Assembly (NCBI GenBank): GCA_946405575.1
Contig: CAMJHP010000003.1
Coordinates: 32,751 to 96,750, forward strand
Length of the DNA stretch: 64,000 nt
Origin: an uncultured Bacteroidales bacterium
Lineage (GTDB): Bacteria > Bacteroidota > Bacteroidia > Bacteroidales > F082
Reading direction: 5' to 3'
Shown here: in pieces, positions 62,940-64,000 of the stretch
Numbering within the stretch: the first letter of the stretch is position 1
Layout: each line of letters begins with the position of its first letter
Made by a program: the position numbers and the translations under genes
Notes under the pieces: generated by a model
Databases searched by the model: none
Seen by the model: the letters and a program-made list of their open reading frames with translations, nothing else
Told to the model about the DNA's origin: nothing

Positions 62940-63166
62940 TTTGCCCATGATTTGCCCATGAGATTTGAAATATAGATATAAATTTGCCCATCGTTTACTT
63001 ATATTTTCCGCCTATCTACAGAGATTTTGAGAAAGAACCACATGACAAAATCACCCCTACTTTGCAGGGTTTTTGGACTTTTTGCCCAAAATTTGCCCAT
63101 AAAAGCAATTTAAGTAGTTGATTTTCCGATAGTTATTTTAATATCAAATGTGCTATTTTTGCCCAT
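62940..63166. repeat. six copies of TTTGCCCA(T) downstream of tRNA-Pro
   Basis: Copies at 62940, 62951, 62983, 63081, 63092 and 63158, all in the same orientation; pairs are 11 bp apart (62940/62951 and 63081/63092). The spacing of about one DNA turn suggests a protein-binding array such as integrase arm sites. The tRNA end itself contains the related TTTTGCCCC. Confidence 0.6.
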
Positions 63167-63208
63167 ATTTCTCACGTTAATCAAAGATAACTTGTTGAAA
63201 TACAACAT

Positions 63209-63305
63209 TAAAAAATGCCGCCCCTTTCGAGGCGGCAAAACGCAATTTTAGATAACCCATTATTAGAAAAATGGGGTGCTTTATCCGGATAGATGGCCGT
63301 CTAAA
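63209..63305 (-). ncRNA. candidate small RNA (~95 nt) bounded by promoter and terminator
   Basis: On the minus strand, TATCTTTG (63319-63312) with TTG 18 bp upstream forms a good promoter. About 95 nt later GCCGCC (63217-63222)/GGCGGC (63231-63236) forms a strong stem followed by ATTTTTT. Inside is a second stem CCCATT/AATGGG and no credible ORF. This is promoter-plus-terminator evidence only; function unknown. Confidence 0.45.
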
Positions 63306-63402
63306 GCGAGACAAAGATACAACTTTTTAGCCATCCACAACCATATTATATAAAGGTGCGCCTTTTTGCGCTTCTTCTCCCCTCCCTTGGACAGACTGAA
63401 GC

Positions 63403-63483
63403 CTGACTGGATGGCAAAGGCTGCGGCCATAAAGCTTCCCCACAAGGGACAAGCGACCTCCGCAGCCTTTGACAGCCAGGCAG
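63403..63483. ncRNA. long hairpin H1 (structured element, possible RNA)
   Basis: Arms 63403-63426 and 63460-63483 are inverted copies matching at 21 of 24 positions; the inner 12 bp CAAAGGCTGCGG/CCGCAGCCTTTG are perfect. The 33-nt loop holds AAAGCTTCC and AAGCGACCT. A related hairpin H2 lies at 63575-63654, and the base-pair difference between them is compensatory. Confidence 0.55.
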
Positions 63484-63509
63484 CACACCGAATCGATTAA
63501 ATTGCTGGA

Positions 63510-63568
63510 GTGGATTTGCGGATGACCGACCGAGGATGAGAAACGAGAGCGGGAAAACGCAAACCCAC
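63510..63568. other. middle hairpin between H1 and H2
   Basis: GTGGATTTGCG (63510-63520) pairs with CGCAAACCCAC (63558-63568), one G-T type mismatch, around a purine-rich 37-nt loop. Confidence 0.45.
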
Positions 63569-63574
63569 TATTAA

Positions 63575-63654
63575 CCGAAGGCGGACAAAGGATGCGGCAA
63601 TTGAGCTTCCTAAAAGATGCGACACCTACCCCCGCATCCTTTGGCCGACTGAGG
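63575..63654. ncRNA. long hairpin H2 (structured element, possible RNA)
   Basis: Arms 63575-63597 and 63632-63654 match at 19 of 23 positions with a perfect 12-bp core CAAAGGATGCGG/CCGCATCCTTTG. The loop holds GAGCTTCC and GCGACACCT, echoing the H1 loop. Confidence 0.55.
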
Positions 63655-63691
63655 TAAAATTAAAACCACCTACCAAGCCGGACGAGGTGAC

Positions 63692-63729
63692 AAAAAAAAG
63701 GAGAAGGTCTCCATCAGGAAACCTTCACC
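63692..63729 (-). terminator. terminator overlapping the end of the edge gene
   Basis: On the minus strand GGTGAAGGT (63729-63721) pairs with ACCTTCTCC (63708-63700), one mismatch, followed by eight T. The stop codon of the edge gene (63716-63714) lies in the loop. Confidence 0.8.
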
Positions 63730-64000
63730 ATTTTGATCACAATCGTTATTGCAGTGATGATGACAGCCAGCAACACCACCACCATACCGAGCAGAAACCA
63801 CATGAAAGCGGGTGGCTTTTTCTTTTCAGGCGGCGGCTCTTCGACGACGATCTGCGGATAACGCAGTGTGTCGGCGAAGTGTACTGGCTCGGGTTCTGCC
63901 TCGTAGGTGACTGTGAGGCTGTCATTAGTGGCCGTTGCCGTGAAAGTGCCCTGCTCCGTCTGGATCTTGACGGCTTGGCCGTCAAGCAGCGGAGCTAAGG
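63714..64000 (-). CDS. partial membrane-anchored protein, C-terminal 95 residues (truncated by window edge)
   Basis: The frame is open to the right edge and ends at a TGA at 63714-63716. Visible sequence: a beta-like part (GQAVKIQTEQGTFTATATND), an acidic linker (YEAEPEPVHFADTL), a Pro/Lys-rich stretch (VVEEPPPEKKKPPAF), one membrane segment (MWFLLGMVVVLLAVIITAIT) and a short basic tail. No start lies in the window. The layout resembles small hypothetical proteins of Bacteroidetes prophage lysis or tail regions, but I cannot name the family. Confidence 0.6.
   Translation of the reverse strand, partial: LAPLLDGQAVKIQTEQGTFTATATNDSLTVTYEAEPEPVHFADTLRYPQIVVEEPPPEKKKPPAFMWFLLGMVVVLLAVIITAITIVIKMVKVS

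Noticed and set aside
62490..62948. ORFs on both strands spanning the two tRNA genes
   Set aside because: The sequence folds into two complete tRNAs with a proper promoter and terminators; the frames are chance openings.
62940..63166. TTTGCCCA repeats as a CRISPR array
   Set aside because: Repeats are only 8-9 nt and spacing is irregular (11 to 98 bp), unlike CRISPR repeats and spacers; no cas genes nearby.
63181..63260. 25-codon plus-strand ORF starting at ATGCCGCCC
   Set aside because: It runs through the terminator stem of the minus-strand small-RNA candidate and has no ribosome-binding context or homology that I recognise.

Overview
The window looks like a chromosome segment of an uncultured member of the Bacteroidales, probably host- or gut-associated. 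Four things support this. Many genes follow the Bacteroidetes promoter (-7 box TAnnTTTG, often TATTTTTGC or TATCTTTGC) and lack Shine-Dalgarno sites. Several secreted proteins end in a type IX secretion (T9SS) sorting domain (YPNP ... GVYFVRV ... KRVVK). There is an Oar-type TonB-dependent receptor, a BtuG-like B12 surface lipoprotein and a PNGase F homologue. Housekeeping genes (recA, mutL, glmM, trmD-rplS, nadE, fused feoA-feoB) are all Bacteroidetes-like. Genus cannot be fixed from sequence alone.

Layout. 0-7 kb: EamA-type permease, dGTPase with an overlapping secreted protein, a small secreted beta-repeat protein (possible septoil knot), FeoAB plus its Cys-rich partner. 7-15.5 kb: accessory stretch with an AAA ATPase, a two-nuclease DUF2779 protein, a PD-(D/E)XK protein, an LRR protein, a sigma-region-2/Sel1-like hybrid and an AAA/DUF234 protein. 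Three of its genes share related promoters with perfect hairpins just before the start codon. A 100-nt repeat and a terminator hairpin are each present twice. 15.5-20.8 kb: minus-strand vitamin B12 locus behind a cobalamin riboswitch. 20.8-25.4 kb: two large T9SS cargo proteins (InlB-like repeats; subtilase). 25.6-36.3 kb: trmD-rplS, GltS, YbjQ, split chromate transporter, PNGase F homologue, nadE, nucleoside kinase, TPR lipoprotein, recA.

36.9-40.2 kb: three glycosyltransferase genes. 40.4-49.3 kb: variable, AT-richer island with a RAYT/IS200-type transposase (intact copy and a 3' remnant), a radical SAM enzyme with two tandem paralogous unknown proteins, a coupled pair of tiny genes, a DUF262/DUF1524 GmrSD-like protein, a sirtuin, a HIRAN protein and a WYL regulator. 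A conserved ~52-bp promoter module precedes three separate transcription units here, which suggests common control. 49.4-56.5 kb: conserved minus-strand run (threonine aldolase, glmM, EEP phosphatase, rhomboid, mutL, small membrane protein, lipoprotein). 56.9-62.4 kb: Oar-like receptor and a DUF349 protein.

62.6-64 kb: tRNA-Ser(GCU) and tRNA-Pro(UGG), then a gene-poor region with six TTTGCCCA repeats, a promoter/terminator-bounded small-RNA candidate, and two long hairpins whose stems differ by a compensatory base pair. A truncated membrane-protein gene enters from the right edge. This resembles the end of an integrative element or prophage inserted at a tRNA, but no integrase is visible.
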